64,000 nt of DNA from Galerina marginata (taxonomy: Eukaryota > Basidiomycota > Agaricomycetes > Agaricales > Galerinaceae), in contig JAECYW010000006.1 in the NCBI GenBank assembly GCA_023014335.1, positions 2,356,001 through 2,420,000 of the forward strand. The letters run 5' to 3'. A program made the translations under genes and the position numbers. Below, in pieces: positions 51,562 through 62,310 of the stretch. Positions within the stretch are counted from its first letter, which is position 1. Every line of letters starts with the position of its first letter. The notes under the pieces are model-generated. The model had not been told where the DNA came from and did not search any database. It was given only the letters and a program-made list of their open reading frames with translations.

Positions 51562-52673
51562 CCCTCTTTTAGTTTTCATCTAAACATGTCTGACAAAGGC
51601 ATTATACCTTTGATTCTTTGCGATGACTGGATTTTGGCACTTATCACACTCTTTTGATTCTGATTTAATTCACGTAGCCCTCAGTTTCTTTAATGTTTTC
51701 TTATTTTATTTCATTATTTTAGTGTTTTCATCAGTTGGACATTTTTCAGTACTTAGTCATTCTTTTGCTAGTCATTCCTTTCGGCTTGAGATTCGCTAAC
51801 TGGTTCTTCTTGCACACAATTCACATCGCTATAGCTCGTATCTCACACTCTCATCACTATAGCTCGTATCTTGCTTTTACATCATCACTCGTTTTAAATA
51901 TTTTTTTTTTAACAATTTTATCATTTTATTGGGAAGATTTGAGTTCTAACATTTGAGTGGGAAATTGTGTGCACTATGATCAAGTCTAAGTGCTGACTGG
52001 TTTGTTTTTGTTTTATATGGATAAATACTGCTACTTGAATGATGAGGTTTAAATTAATCTGATTTTATTTTATTTTTATTTTTATTTTTGTTTTTTTGTT
52101 TTTTTCCTGCGATTGGGCAGATTTCACAATGCAAGTTATTTCTACACTAGTCAAGACATAAGTCTTGATGATATCAAATGCATTGGACTTAATGTTCGCT
52201 GCCTATATTCTTGATATTGAATACATTGGACATGATTTTGGCGGCTGTTTTTTTAAATTTCATGTACTGTCTGCTCAATTCATTTGAAATTACCTGGCTA
52301 TATTGCATAGGGCTTGTGGAGGAGTTACAGTTATTCAAAGTATCTGAATGTCACTTAGGAAGACTTGCAGTGAGTCTGGAGTCAATTATTGTATGCAGAC
52401 TTTCTGTAATTAATTGTATCAGTTTTTTTTTTTTTGGTTTTTGTTTTTGTGTTTTTTTTTCAGTGATTATATATCCCAATTTCACTTGCAGAAGACGTGC
52501 AGGGATTCAAAGTATTCAAAATTTGACTTGCGGGAGACTTGCTGTGACTTGGTTAATGCTGGAGCGAATTCATCATATCCTTATGATGACTTGCGGTTGA
52601 CTTGGGGTGACTTGGTTAATGCTGGAGCAAATTCATTGAATCCTTATGATGACTTGGTTAATGCTGGAGCGAA
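51562..52673. other. AT-rich non-coding stretch with short tandem repeats
   Basis: No gene seen. T-rich low-complexity sequence lies at 52060-52105 and 52428-52465. About three imperfect units built on GACTTGGTTAATGCTGGAGC lie at 52548-52672. Confidence 0.5.
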
Positions 52674-52769
52674 TTACAAGTTCTTACGTAGTAAAAGAAC
52701 TCGTTTTCTACACTCGATAGCAGAAGGAAATGGTTCCTAACAAAAACGATGGAAATTCTCCCACTGCTT
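52674..52769 (-). mobile_element. Family 1 3'-end fragment
   Basis: Only the last 95 bp of a giant-type element remain, read on the minus strand and ending with the hairpin at 52674. It lies immediately next to a complete short copy in the opposite orientation. Confidence 0.8.
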
Positions 52770-52771
52770 CA

Positions 52772-53136
52772 CTTGGTCAGAGGCCATTGCTGCGCATGGC
52801 AAAAACAAGTTCTTACTTTTAAGGTAAGTCCGACTATAAATAAAGGTTAAATAAGTAAATAATGCATAGTCCGCTCAGTTCTGAAGCTATTGGGATGATC
52901 TTATACTCAAAAAAAGCAGAAAAATGAGGCGGATCTAACAAGCCTAAAATCTGGCCCTGATTTTTACGAATTTTTTGATACCAAGATCATCAAAATTGGC
53001 CCAGTAATGGCTGAGATACAGAAACCATGCAGGGTCACAGTATGAGTGGGAGAATTTCGAACCATTGCGTTAGGAATGTTTTCTGCCTGCTATGCAGGCC
53101 GGAAAACAAGTTCTTTTACTACGTAAGAACTTGTAA
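52772..53136 (+). mobile_element. Family 1 element, short form (365 bp)
   Basis: Begins CTTGGTCAGAGGCCATTGC after GCTTCA and ends ACTTGTAA before TAGTTTT, an A/T junction. Its 3' half is of the TGCCTGCTATGCAGGCCGG subtype. Confidence 0.88.
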
Positions 53137-53785
53137 TAGTTTTATAGCATAAGATAGAAGTGAGTACTTTGAATGTACCAATATATAATCCCTCTTATGT
53201 ATTAGAAATAAAGACATACAATTGAAACTCAGGCGTATACAAGTGTTTTACTACTTTTTGACTCAAATTTTTAGTTTGTGTAAACTCTGCTTATTGTGTT
53301 CTCATTAGTGTTAATCACTACTAATACCCTTATTGCAAAAGTCTAACATTATATACCTATAAGACATTAAAACTTCAAAAAAGCATTTTAAATAAAAACT
53401 AGCAGTGCATGGTGGCACCGTGCTTCATTAGGTGACTTCTGGCTTGGCTTTTAAGTTTCTGACCTTTTTTTATATAGCTAATGGTAACCTAGATATTGAA
53501 GATTGCCATGGCCAGTATATTTGGTACATATTATAAATCTTTATAGTCTCCTCAAAAAAAGTTTTGAAAGTTTCCAGAGTTAAGCAAGCATCTGTTGTTG
53601 CTGATGTTTGCCTCTTGGGACCCAGCTAGTGTAGAACATTTGAGATTCCCTCAGAAATTCAGTGTGTTCCAAGTGCTTTGCCTGAAAGCTCAAAAGACTG
53701 ATCAGCCAATTGAAATGGTTTTTTGTCTTGCAAGAAAAAGACTTACCTCTTTTATTATAGTAGATCTGAGGTTTATGTTTTTCTA

Positions 53786-53833
53786 TTGTGGCTGTGCAGA
53801 GTACCAACGTGTCGGTACTCTGCACAGCCACAA
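53786..53833. repeat. GTGGCTGTG palindrome with CAGAGTACC arms, copy 1
   Basis: 20-bp arms (TTGTGGCTGTGCAGAGTACC) around the 8-nt centre AACGTGTC. Confidence 0.92.
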
Positions 53834-53893
53834 CTGTCAAAGAAATGAAAATTCTAAACGTTTTTAAAAGCAAGTTGTGCTGGTTGTTTTTTT

Positions 53894-53941
53894 GTGTGGC
53901 TGTGCAGAGTACCGACATGTCGGTACTCTGCACAGCCACAC
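53894..53941. repeat. Perfect 48-bp palindrome
   Basis: GTGTGGCTGTGCAGAGTACC, then GACA and TGTC at the centre, then the exact reverse complement. No mismatch and no spacer. Its right half begins the 203-bp tandem array. Confidence 0.95.
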
Positions 53942-54727
53942 CTCACAAATAAATCAAAATTCTAAAATGCTTTTAAAAGCAAGTTATGCTGGTTGTTTTT
54001 TTTATGTGGTTGTGCACGTTAGTACTACCGACGCACACACCCACATAAGAGATATAAAACATTTTATCTCAGTAGGTCACGATAAAGCCACAAAAACCTA
54101 AAAGGAAAGTGTTCCAAACATGTCGGTACTCTGCACAGCCACACCTCACAAATAAATCAAAATTCTAAAATGCTTTTAAAAGCAAGTTATGCTGGTTGTT
54201 TTTTTTATGTGGTTGTGCACATTAGTACTACCGACGCACACACCCACATAAGAGATATAAAACATTTTATCTCAGTAGGTCACGATAAAGCCACAAAAAC
54301 CTAAAAGGAAAGTGTTCCAAACATGTCGGTACTCTGCACAGCCACACCTCACAAATAAATCAAAATTCTAAAATGCTTTTAAAAGCAAGTTATGCTGGTT
54401 GTTTTTTTTATGTGGTTGTGCACATTAGTACTACCGACGCACACACCCACATAAGAGATATAAAACATTTTATCTCAGTAGGTCACGATAAAGCCACAAA
54501 AACCTAAAAGGAAAGTGTTCCAAACATGTCGGTACTCTGCACAGCCACACCTCACAAATAAATCAAAATTCTAAAATGCTTTTAAAAGCAAGTTATGCTG
54601 GTTGTTTTTTTTATGTGGTTGTGCACATTAGTACTACCGACGCACACACCCACATAAGAGATATAAAACATTTTATCTCAGTAGGTCACGATAAAGCCAC
54701 AAAAACCTAAAAGGAAAGTGTTCCAAA
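53921..54727 (+). repeat. Tandem array, 4 copies of a 203-bp unit
   Basis: Units start with CGGTACTCTGCACAGCCACA at 53921, 54124, 54327 and 54530. The copies are almost identical; the first differs at GCACGTTAG against GCACATTAG. The last ends at GTGTTCCAAA. The unit is about 62% AT, with no frame open across it. Confidence 0.95.
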
Positions 54728-54837
54728 AGGTATAAACATCTCCTTGATTGTACTTTGCTTGGTTTTGAATGTTGAAATACATTTCTAATAAATTAAAGTT
54801 CTGCTTTGCTTGAACATCGTACTGTACCTAATGTCCC

Positions 54838-54956
54838 ATGTATTTTATTCATCAAGAGCTAATATTATATCACTCTTACACCTATATCTTTTTAACCAAC
54901 CTAGCCACCCCACCTTCGGTGATATATTATTGGCTCTTGATGAATAAAATACATAG
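54838..54956. repeat. Inverted repeat with 43-bp loop
   Basis: Arms at about 54838-54875 and 54919-54956 (TGTATTTTATTCATCAAGAG and its complement) with two or three mismatches. It may be a small fold-back element. Confidence 0.85.
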
Positions 54957-55236
54957 GATGCTCAATACAGTACAACGTCATGTCAAACTTAACTTAAATC
55001 TATTAGAAATGTATTTCAAAGGTTGTAGCTCAGTGAAGAAAGTGTATACTCATAAACTTAGGAGAAAATCTCTGTGGATATAATAAATAACCGGTAGATT
55101 CTTCTATATACATCACATTTCTATATACATATCTATCTATACATATGTCAGCTCTATTTACATACATGATAAGATTAATCGTCGGCTGCAGCAAATATCT
55201 ATCAATAGCAAGTTTACTCAAATTTAGTTATAAAAA

Positions 55237-56210
55237 TTACGCTGATAACTTACAAATCCAGATGGCCTCCCTGCTTGTGGTGCTCCACATACTCCAGCTC
55301 CAACTGTCCAGTATATATTATCGAGTCGCGGTCGTATGTGGTTGAAATTGATGCCAGGCATAACATAACCCATTTCACCTGCTGCTGGAACAATTTGGCA
55401 TTTGAGGAAAGGCCAAAGAATACATCTGCGATCTCCAATAACTCAAGGAGTCAGTGGACAGACTGGATCAATGTGGCATCAATGCTCAAGTGCCATGGTA
55501 TTCCCACCCATTTCAATATTATGAAGATTGCAAGTAGTGATGAATCCTCTATTGGCATATTTCCTTTGCATGTTGGTAGAGATTTCTTCAGCTTCATGTC
55601 TTCCAAGGTAGGGATTGTTGCAGTTTTGGTCAAAGACCATCCATGGATTGTTCAGAGAGATGTGGAAGTGAAGAAGAGCAGGGTAGGCAGAGAATAGACC
55701 TTTTGGAGTGATCGCATTCATCATTGCGGTGGTTGGCTCGTAGAAAATTGATTCCAAAGGTGAATGTCCATTTTTGATAATGAAAATCCGGATTGTGTGT
55801 CTTGCATCCTTGTGGGAAAAGATGATGCGGTTGCAGATGACAGGATTATAAGAATGGAATCTGGTGTCAGGGATATAGAGAGTGTAGCCATGGAGGATTT
55901 TGGTTTGGAAGAGTCGGACAGCATGGGTAGACATGACGATATCGAGATTATTGGAGTTGAAGCGCTGGTCTTTTGGAAGGAGGGGCTGAAGAGCAAAAGA
56001 TCCAGTGATGATGGCCTGACAGTCTGCCAGAGCTGACATGAAAATATCCAGAGTGAATCCAAAATCCTCTAGCATGGAGCTGATCAAGTTGCAGTTATAC
56101 TGGTTTAAACAAAAAAGATGACTTTTGCTGGTTTCAGCAAAAGATTGGCGATCATATGCAGAGAGATTGTCAAGTATTTTGTTCTGAATGGCAGCTGGAA
56201 GAAAGAACAT
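55237..56210 (-). pseudogene. F-box protein with nucleotidyltransferase-like fold, decayed
   Basis: Start at 56210. The N-terminal F-box (FLPAAIQNKILDNLSAYDRQ SFAETSKSH) would bind Skp1 in an SCF ubiquitin ligase (family knowledge). A segment then reads DCQAIITGSFALQPLLP followed by NSNNLDIVMSTHAVRLF. The GS..D-x-V pattern resembles the nucleotidyltransferase-like domain found in many expanded mushroom F-box proteins (recollection, not a search result). TGA at 55479-55481 and TGA at 55443-55445 interrupt the frame. Beyond them the same frame continues with CHIDPVCPLTP and VIGDRRCILWPFLK, which fits the family tail, so both stops look like CGA-to-TGA changes. It ends at TAA 55237-55239. Confidence 0.65.
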
Positions 56211-56454
56211 TTTGCTGTGATGAACAGCATATGTTACTTTGTTGACTGTTCATATAATCAGATATCAATAGCCAGATAAATAATAACACAGGCTTACTGA
56301 TATTACCGCTTAGGATTCCAACAGACTTGGGAAGAATCAGAATAAAAGCCTGGACATCTGGTCCTAGAACTTCTTCTTCTGCTAAAGCAATCAAATCAAC
56401 AAGATTTTTGGAGTTTCCCCATCTGTCCCAGAGAGTTTTTGATGCGTGTTTGAG

Positions 56455-57710
56455 TTACAAGTTCTTACGTAGTAAAAGAACTTGTTTTCCAGCCTGCATA
56501 GCAGGCAGAAAACATTCCTAACGCAATGGTTCGAAATTCTCCCACTGCTATAGTGACCCTGCATGGTTTCTGTATCTCAACCATTACTGGGCCAATTTTG
56601 ATGATCTTGGTATCAAAAAATTCGTAAAAATCAGGGCTTTCATGTGGCATGTGTATCCAGGGTTGATTAGGTCATGTGACCTGCTCACACGACCCAAAAA
56701 GCGAAAATTTGTGTAAATTTACACTTAAAATGAATTTCAGTGAGCTAGATATACTAAAATATGTTACCCAGACCAATCTAGAATAATGTACAAATATTTA
56801 CATATGTTTTGCAATGATGTCATGGTGTCCAAATCTGGCAAACAGTCAGCTCAACTTGGTGAAAATCCGAAAATTGGTATTAAACTGACTGGATAACCCA
56901 TAAAAGGCACACCAAACATTGCAAAACATGACCAAATAACATGGAAATAATGTTCTAGAAGCTTACATAATCAAACTCACAGCAGGACTTTGTGCAATTG
57001 CCTTGGATTTGGTAATGCACCAACTTGGACCAAAATATTCTCAGGGATATGTCATGTGATATGTGTGCACAGACCATCTCTTAGGTAAAAAAAACATTAT
57101 CATTATTTTTATTTTATTTTAATGCCTTTAAAATCTCTCAATATAGCTTATTTACTGTGTTTTCAACAATATTCCGCATTTGGTAAGTCACATAAAGATG
57201 TGACAATACAAATGTAACACCATCTTTTAGCCCTGATTTTTTTGATAATTACACACTTTGTTTCAAGGCAATCTGATAAAAACTAAGCGACGTATGAATT
57301 AATCTTTTTACAAGTTCTTATTGTAGTCTAATAATTAATCTTGTTACAAGTTCTTACGTAGTAAAAGAACTTGTTTTCCGGCCTGCATAGCAGGCAGAAA
57401 ACATTCCTAACGCAATGGTTCGAAATTCTCCCACTGCTATAGTGACCCTGCATGGTTTCTGTATCTCAGCCATTACTCAGCCAATTTTGATGATTTTGGT
57501 ATCAAAAAATTCGTAAAAATCAGGGCCAGATTTTAGGCTTGTTAGATGCGCCTCATCTTTCTGCTTTTTTTGAGTATAAGATCATCACAATCGGTTCAGA
57601 TTTGAGCGGACTATGCATTATTTACTTATTTAACATATATTTATGTCGTAACACGCACCCACAAAGTAAGAACTTGTTTTTGCCATGCGCAGCAATGGCC
57701 TCTGACCAAG
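56455..57710 (-). mobile_element. Family 1 element, long form, in the unknown gene
   Basis: Minus strand: begins CTTGGTCAGAGGCCATTGC at 57710, has internal 3' ends near 57351 and 57310, and ends at 56455. Flanks read GACGAA and CTCAAACACG, giving an uninterrupted host frame: an A/C site with no clear duplication. Confidence 0.87.
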
Positions 57711-57780
57711 TTCGTCTGATAGATGAGGGATACTATTGTTGACCTCGAAGATGTTAGGTCTCCTAGTTGCCCTGTCTTCA

Positions 57781-58777
57781 CACCTGTTGCTGCTACCTTG
57801 ATGTGTAAATAATGGTAACTTGCCCAAGGGGGACCTTGCATCAGGTAGGTAAACTGCCCAAGTGTGGCAGTTGACCATTGACTGTCAATATACCAAGGGC
57901 TGTAAGTTGACCATATACTAATATTTGGCTTATATCTCAATAAGGAAAAAAGACACAGCCACGATTCTGATAGATTCAGGGTCGCGTTGTTGATTACGTT
58001 GTTTTTTATCAGAGGCACAGCCACATCCGAGCACATCCTGGAAAGGCTCGGCAAACTAGCCTCACTTTTTGACAGCTTGGGCAGTTTACCAAGCCATCCC
58101 TGAATGTGCTCGGATGTGGCTGTGCTATTAATAAAAAATGTGTGGCCAAGCCATCTGACCCTGAATCCATTAAAATTTTGTGCCTAGCTATTTTTCCCAC
58201 AGAGAAAAATGCAAAAAACTAAAAAAAAGCCAGCAGTGAGAAATTTTGGCTGATGGGAAAATTTCCCAAAAAGGAAAGAGGGTCTCAAAAGAACGTAATC
58301 TATTTTTAGACCCTACTAAAATTTAAATCACATCACTAGCTATCTTCCTCATTGAGATATAAGGCTTTTAGTATTACTTAATAATTAAAGAACTTATCAC
58401 AAATGCTGCTAAGTTCAAAATTAGCTAGCTGACTAAACACTGCCATTTTAGGCAATTGCATCTTGATTGCCTTTTATATCATGGATGCAGTGGCCCTGAG
58501 ATCCTTTATTTATATTTGTTTGCATTTGAGGCCATAAAATTACATAAATGTGCGACAAGCATGTAAATAGAGGCAAATTCAAAGTCATGTGATCCATAGT
58601 GATGCCATCAAGTGCCAAACAAATACATATGCAACTCTCTCTATGAGAGCAACGACGTAGTCTAACAAATATGCATATCATAGGTAAACTGCCACGCTTG
58701 GGCAGTTTACCTACCTGATGCAAGGTCCTCTTTGGGCAGTTTACCTACCTGATGTCTTCAACTAGCAGCATAGGCTG
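57781..58777 (-). mobile_element. Family 2 element, copy 3 (997 bp)
   Basis: Plus-strand left end CACCTGTTGCTGCTACC, right end TAGCAGCATAGGCTG. Exact 7-bp target duplication GTCTTCA at 57774-57780 and 58778-58784. It is the same length as the copy at 62311-63307 and very nearly identical, in opposite orientation. Confidence 0.9.
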
Positions 58778-59118
58778 GTCTTCACCAACAGGAATTGGTA
58801 TAGTTGCGCCCAAGTTGATTTCAAGACAAGCTGCAGCTTGGCAAACCACGCAAATGGCATGACGACAAGATTCTTTATTTTTCATGGATTGGTTGACAAT
58901 AGATTGCACAGTGCCTTTCCACAACAACTTGAGAGCATCGCAATTGAACTTTCCTAGTGGAAGATTATTGGAAATGAAGCGTTCTAGATGGAGCTCTCTA
59001 GCATCCTCTTCCAGAGGATACTCAAGTTCTTCAGACACTATGGTTAATTTTAATCATTAAGTTATAAAGTTATATATAAGTTTGATTACTTACTATTTGT
59101 ATCTTCTATTACAGTATT

Positions 59119-59290
59119 ATTGGCCTCTGTATGAAAAGTATTGAGTCAATATTATTAACATAGTCATAAACTCTAGACATACCTATAATCGGAACACCAG
59201 AGTTGTTGGCCTCTGTATGAAAAGTATTGAGTCAATATTATTAACATAGTCATAGACTCTAGACATACCTATAATTGGAACACCAGAGTT
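59119..59290 (-). repeat. Tandem duplication of an 86-bp exon-intron unit
   Basis: The unit, with TGGCCTCTGTATGAAAAGTA at 59121 and again at 59207, is repeated twice with two or three differences. Each copy holds a 30-nt exon (AACTCTGGTGTTCC..) and a 56-nt intron from GTATGTCTAG to CATACAG on the minus strand. Splicing both keeps frame and repeats the peptide NNSGVPIIEA. Confidence 0.85.
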
Positions 59291-59426
59291 GTTTGCCATA
59301 TCCACTTGATTGGTAGCTGTGGAGGCCCACCTGTGGTGACTACATTTATGTATCATCTACTGGCAGTGGCCTGATCCACAGATATGGAATATCCGGGAGT
59401 TTGCCAGGCTACCATTTTAGGTAGGA

Positions 59427-59791
59427 CTTGGTCAGAGGCCATTGCTGCGCATGGCAAAAACAAGTTCTTACTTTCAAGGTGAGTGCGACAATAAATAAAG
59501 GTAAAATAAGTAAATAATATGTAGTCCGCTCAAATCTGAACCGATTGGGATGTTCTTATACTCAAAAAAAGCAGAAAGATGAGGCGGATCTAACAAGCCT
59601 AAAATCTGGCCCTGATTTTTACGAATTTTTTGATACCAAGATCATCAAAATTGGCCCAGTAATGGCTGAGATACAGAAACCATGCAGGGTCACAGTATGA
59701 GTGGGAGAATTTCGAACCATTGCGTTAGGAACCATTTCTGCCTGCTATGCAGGCCGGAAAACAAGTTCTTTTACTACGTAAGAACTTGTAA
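59427..59791 (+). mobile_element. Family 1 element, short form (365 bp)
   Basis: Begins CTTGGTCAGAGGCCATTGC after GTAGGA and ends ACTTGTAA before CCTCAG, an A/C junction. It lies just upstream of the unknown minus-strand gene. Confidence 0.88.
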
Positions 59792-60750
59792 CCTCAGAAA
59801 AAAGCCTGTAGGGTGCCGGAAATGCCGGGGGTAGGTTGGGGATGCCTCTCGGAGGGCGGGTAGGGTGTTTGAGATGCCAAAAATTCCAGGGAATGGGGCG
59901 GGATATGGCTAGAAAAGCGCAGGGGGGCGGGGATGTACAAACAATGTACAAACAATGCACCATTTTGATGCTGGGGCGCTATTTTTGCTCCTGTGCGGGA
60001 TATGGGTCAATTCGCGGCGCCAAAATTTGTGCAGTAGGTTGGAATATATTATCTACACCCAATTCACCCTTTAGCGCGCCTCAAACAAGTCGGGAATGGG
60101 TGGATTAGAGAATGAGCATCTGGATGACGCTCTATTTTTAGTTCACGAATATTCCGAAAGCGGAAATTAGCCCCGGGATGATTTGATGGGCTCGTTTTTG
60201 CTCCCCTGTTTCCCTCCTTTTGCTTTCCCCTTAATATAAAACACATAGTTCTATTCTCCTAAACATTGCAAATCCATTGATACCAATTTCATCCCTTAAA
60301 GCCAGCTGGAAGCCGAGAAATGCTTCTCAAACATTCCGATGACATCCCACCCTCGAAATGTGGTCCGGTTTGCTGTTCATGCCTCCAACGGTATCAAATG
60401 TGAAAGACTAATATTGTTACTCATTGTTACAAAAGATGAGTACTCTACACTCTACAGGGGGAACTAATGAATAAGAGGTGAAGAAGAGGGATGAGTACTG
60501 ATGTGAGACGACGAATTCCGCGCCGTCCTCGATCCCTGCAGCACCAAATCCACCCAGTGGGCTATGCAGCCTACCTACTGCCCCGCACACTCCTACCGAC
60601 TCGGCCCACATGATGAGATGGGATGGAGGTGATAGTGACGTTGACCCGCAAGAGGTGTCGTGGCCCGCTCGTCGTAGCCACCAGTAACACGGGACGCATG
60701 GTGTGGTTGGGCTCAATTGATTAACTGCGACGGGTGTTGGTGGTGAGCTA
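59792..60750. other. GC-richer non-coding stretch
   Basis: Base composition changes sharply at the family 1 boundary. I see no supported gene; long open frames on the minus strand at 60417-60929 are a by-product of high GC and repeats. Confidence 0.4.
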
Positions 60751-61005
60751 GCGGTGGCACAATTCAGTCGGGTTTGACGCGAGAGTGAGCCGCCGCAGGC
60801 GACGTGGCTTTCGGAAGGGGTGCTGGTGATGTGCTGGCGGTGGCACAATTTGGTGAGGTTTGACGCAAGAGTCGATGGAGCCGCCGCAAGAGAGTACAAG
60901 CGACGTGGAAATCGGAACGGCGGTGGCACGGTTCAGTGAGGTTTGACGCGAGAGTTGATGGAGCCGCCGCACGAGAATACGAGCGGCGTGGAAATCGGAA
61001 CGTGC
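60751..61005. repeat. GC-rich minisatellite, about three 83-86-bp units
   Basis: Units beginning GCGGTGGCAC at 60751, 60837 and 60920, each with GGTTTGACGCGAGAGT-type and GGAGCCGCCGCA-type blocks. Divergent by several substitutions and small gaps. Confidence 0.8.
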
Positions 61006-61969
61006 CCTCGACGTCAACGGAGGGCATGCCAAATGTGTTAGAGGTGGCCAGGGAAGACCACAGCTCGAACTTTGGCCATGAGCTCTTCTCCACATCTCGT
61101 CGCCAACGTGTAACCTGGACGATGAGTGGGGAGTCGTGATGGATGAGATAGGAGCCGTGGGCGGGATGCCAGAACGCGAACGAACACCGGGTTCACGTTC
61201 GTTACCTCAAATCGGGTTCGCAGAGGTGAGAGGCCTCGCCAAACGCAAACGTCGTCACGCAAACGGCGCTCGTGTTGGTTTCCTCGATCTGGTCCGCAAA
61301 GCTGCAGTGCTTCGCTTTGCAAGCTAGGCGGTTGCAGCAGTGGCGCCGGTGAGCACTGGGGACGGGGTAGGCAGTGCCGGGCGCTCATGTTAGTCCAGGC
61401 TACAATGAGAAGAGCATAATGCCGGTGTTATGCCCTTTGCCCTGTCCAATGTCAGTGGATAAGGGGACAGGACTGCATTCACCACGTACTGGACGGGTCT
61501 CCCCCTTCTGGGGCCTCCCCTTGATTACTCCGGCCTTTCAACTCCTTTCTGAGCCATCTTGAGCCGGCCCACATTCCTCAGTGAGGTGAGGGGCGCACGA
61601 CATCGGACCACATCTCTTGAGGACACATCGGTTGGCGTGTTTTTAATCAGCATAAGAATCTAGATAGATATAAGAGTTAGTTAGTATAATGTTATTATGC
61701 GAAAGAAAGACTCACCAGTCAAAATTTCGGGGGCACGTAGAGGCAGGGGGTGAAGGGAGAGGCGAGGAAGGTGGTGGTGTTGGTAAACGATGACCGAGTC
61801 GCACGGTTGATTTTGTCGTTGACTTCCGGACCGTGCGATCCCGGTAATACCTACTCAATGCCTGGGTCGACGCCAACAACATTGGAGACGATTAATAAAT
61901 GGAATTACCTGAGGAGTTTGTTTTAATGAGCAGTATAAGTAATACTGCCAACTAGTTACAGGTGAATAA
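61006..61969. other. Non-coding stretch, nothing recognised
   Basis: Continues the GC-richer island to about 61620, then becomes AT-rich. No domain or element ends identified. Confidence 0.4.
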
Positions 61970-62309
61970 CTTGGTCAGAGGCCATTGCTGCGCATGGCAA
62001 AAACAAGTTCTTACTTTCAAGGTGAGTCCGACTATAAATAAAAGTTAAATAAGTAAATAATGCATAGTCCGCTCAAATCTGAACCAATTGTGATGATCTT
62101 ATACTCAAAAAAAGCAGAAAGATGAGGCGGATCTAACAAGCCTAAAATCTGGCCCTGATTTTTACGAATTTTTTGATACCAAGATCATCAAAATTGGCCC
62201 AGTAATGGTTGAGATACAGAAACCATGCAGGGTCACTATAGCAGTGGGAGAATTTCGAACCATTGCGTTAGGAATGTTTTCTGCCTGCTATGCAGGCCGG
62301 AAAACAAGT
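61970..62309 (+). mobile_element. Family 1 element, short form, 3' hairpin lost
   Basis: Begins CTTGGTCAGAGGCCATTGC after GTGAATAA and is intact up to GGCCGGAAAACAAGT, where a family 2 element follows. The remaining hairpin sequence does not reappear after that element. Confidence 0.85.
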
Positions 62310-62310
62310 G

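Larger units (their letters stand above)
56290..59299 (-). pseudogene. Unknown gene with repeated exon, split by two elements
   Basis: On the minus strand, from ATG 59299, spliced exons read MANNSGVPII, EANNSGVPII, EANNTVIEDTN, then MSEELEYPLEEDARELHLER, continuing to CLEINLGATIPIPVGED at 58785. There a family 2 element is inserted. The frame resumes at 57773 with RATRRPNIFEVNNSIPHLSD and is cut again by a family 1 element at 57710; it resumes at 56454 with LKHASKTLWDRWGNSKNLVD and ends near GPDVQAFILILPKSVGILSG at a GTAAGC donor. With both elements left out, about 160 codons stay open in one frame. No domain recognised. The F-box gene starts about 80 nt downstream, so this may be its former 5' part or a separate gene. 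Confidence 0.6.

Noticed and set aside
53921..54727. CRISPR array
   Set aside because: 203-bp direct tandem units without spacers in a eukaryotic genome: a minisatellite-like array.
60417..61388. Protein genes on the minus strand in the GC-rich island
   Set aside because: Frames span the minisatellite units, repeat themselves in translation and show no domain.
28809..62309. Family 1 as LTRs, Crypton-type elements or TIR transposons
   Set aside because: The end motif CTTG occurs at both ends in direct orientation, which first suggested LTRs or a Crypton core. But the host sites readable across contain no CTTG, there is no target duplication, and the ends are not inverted repeats.
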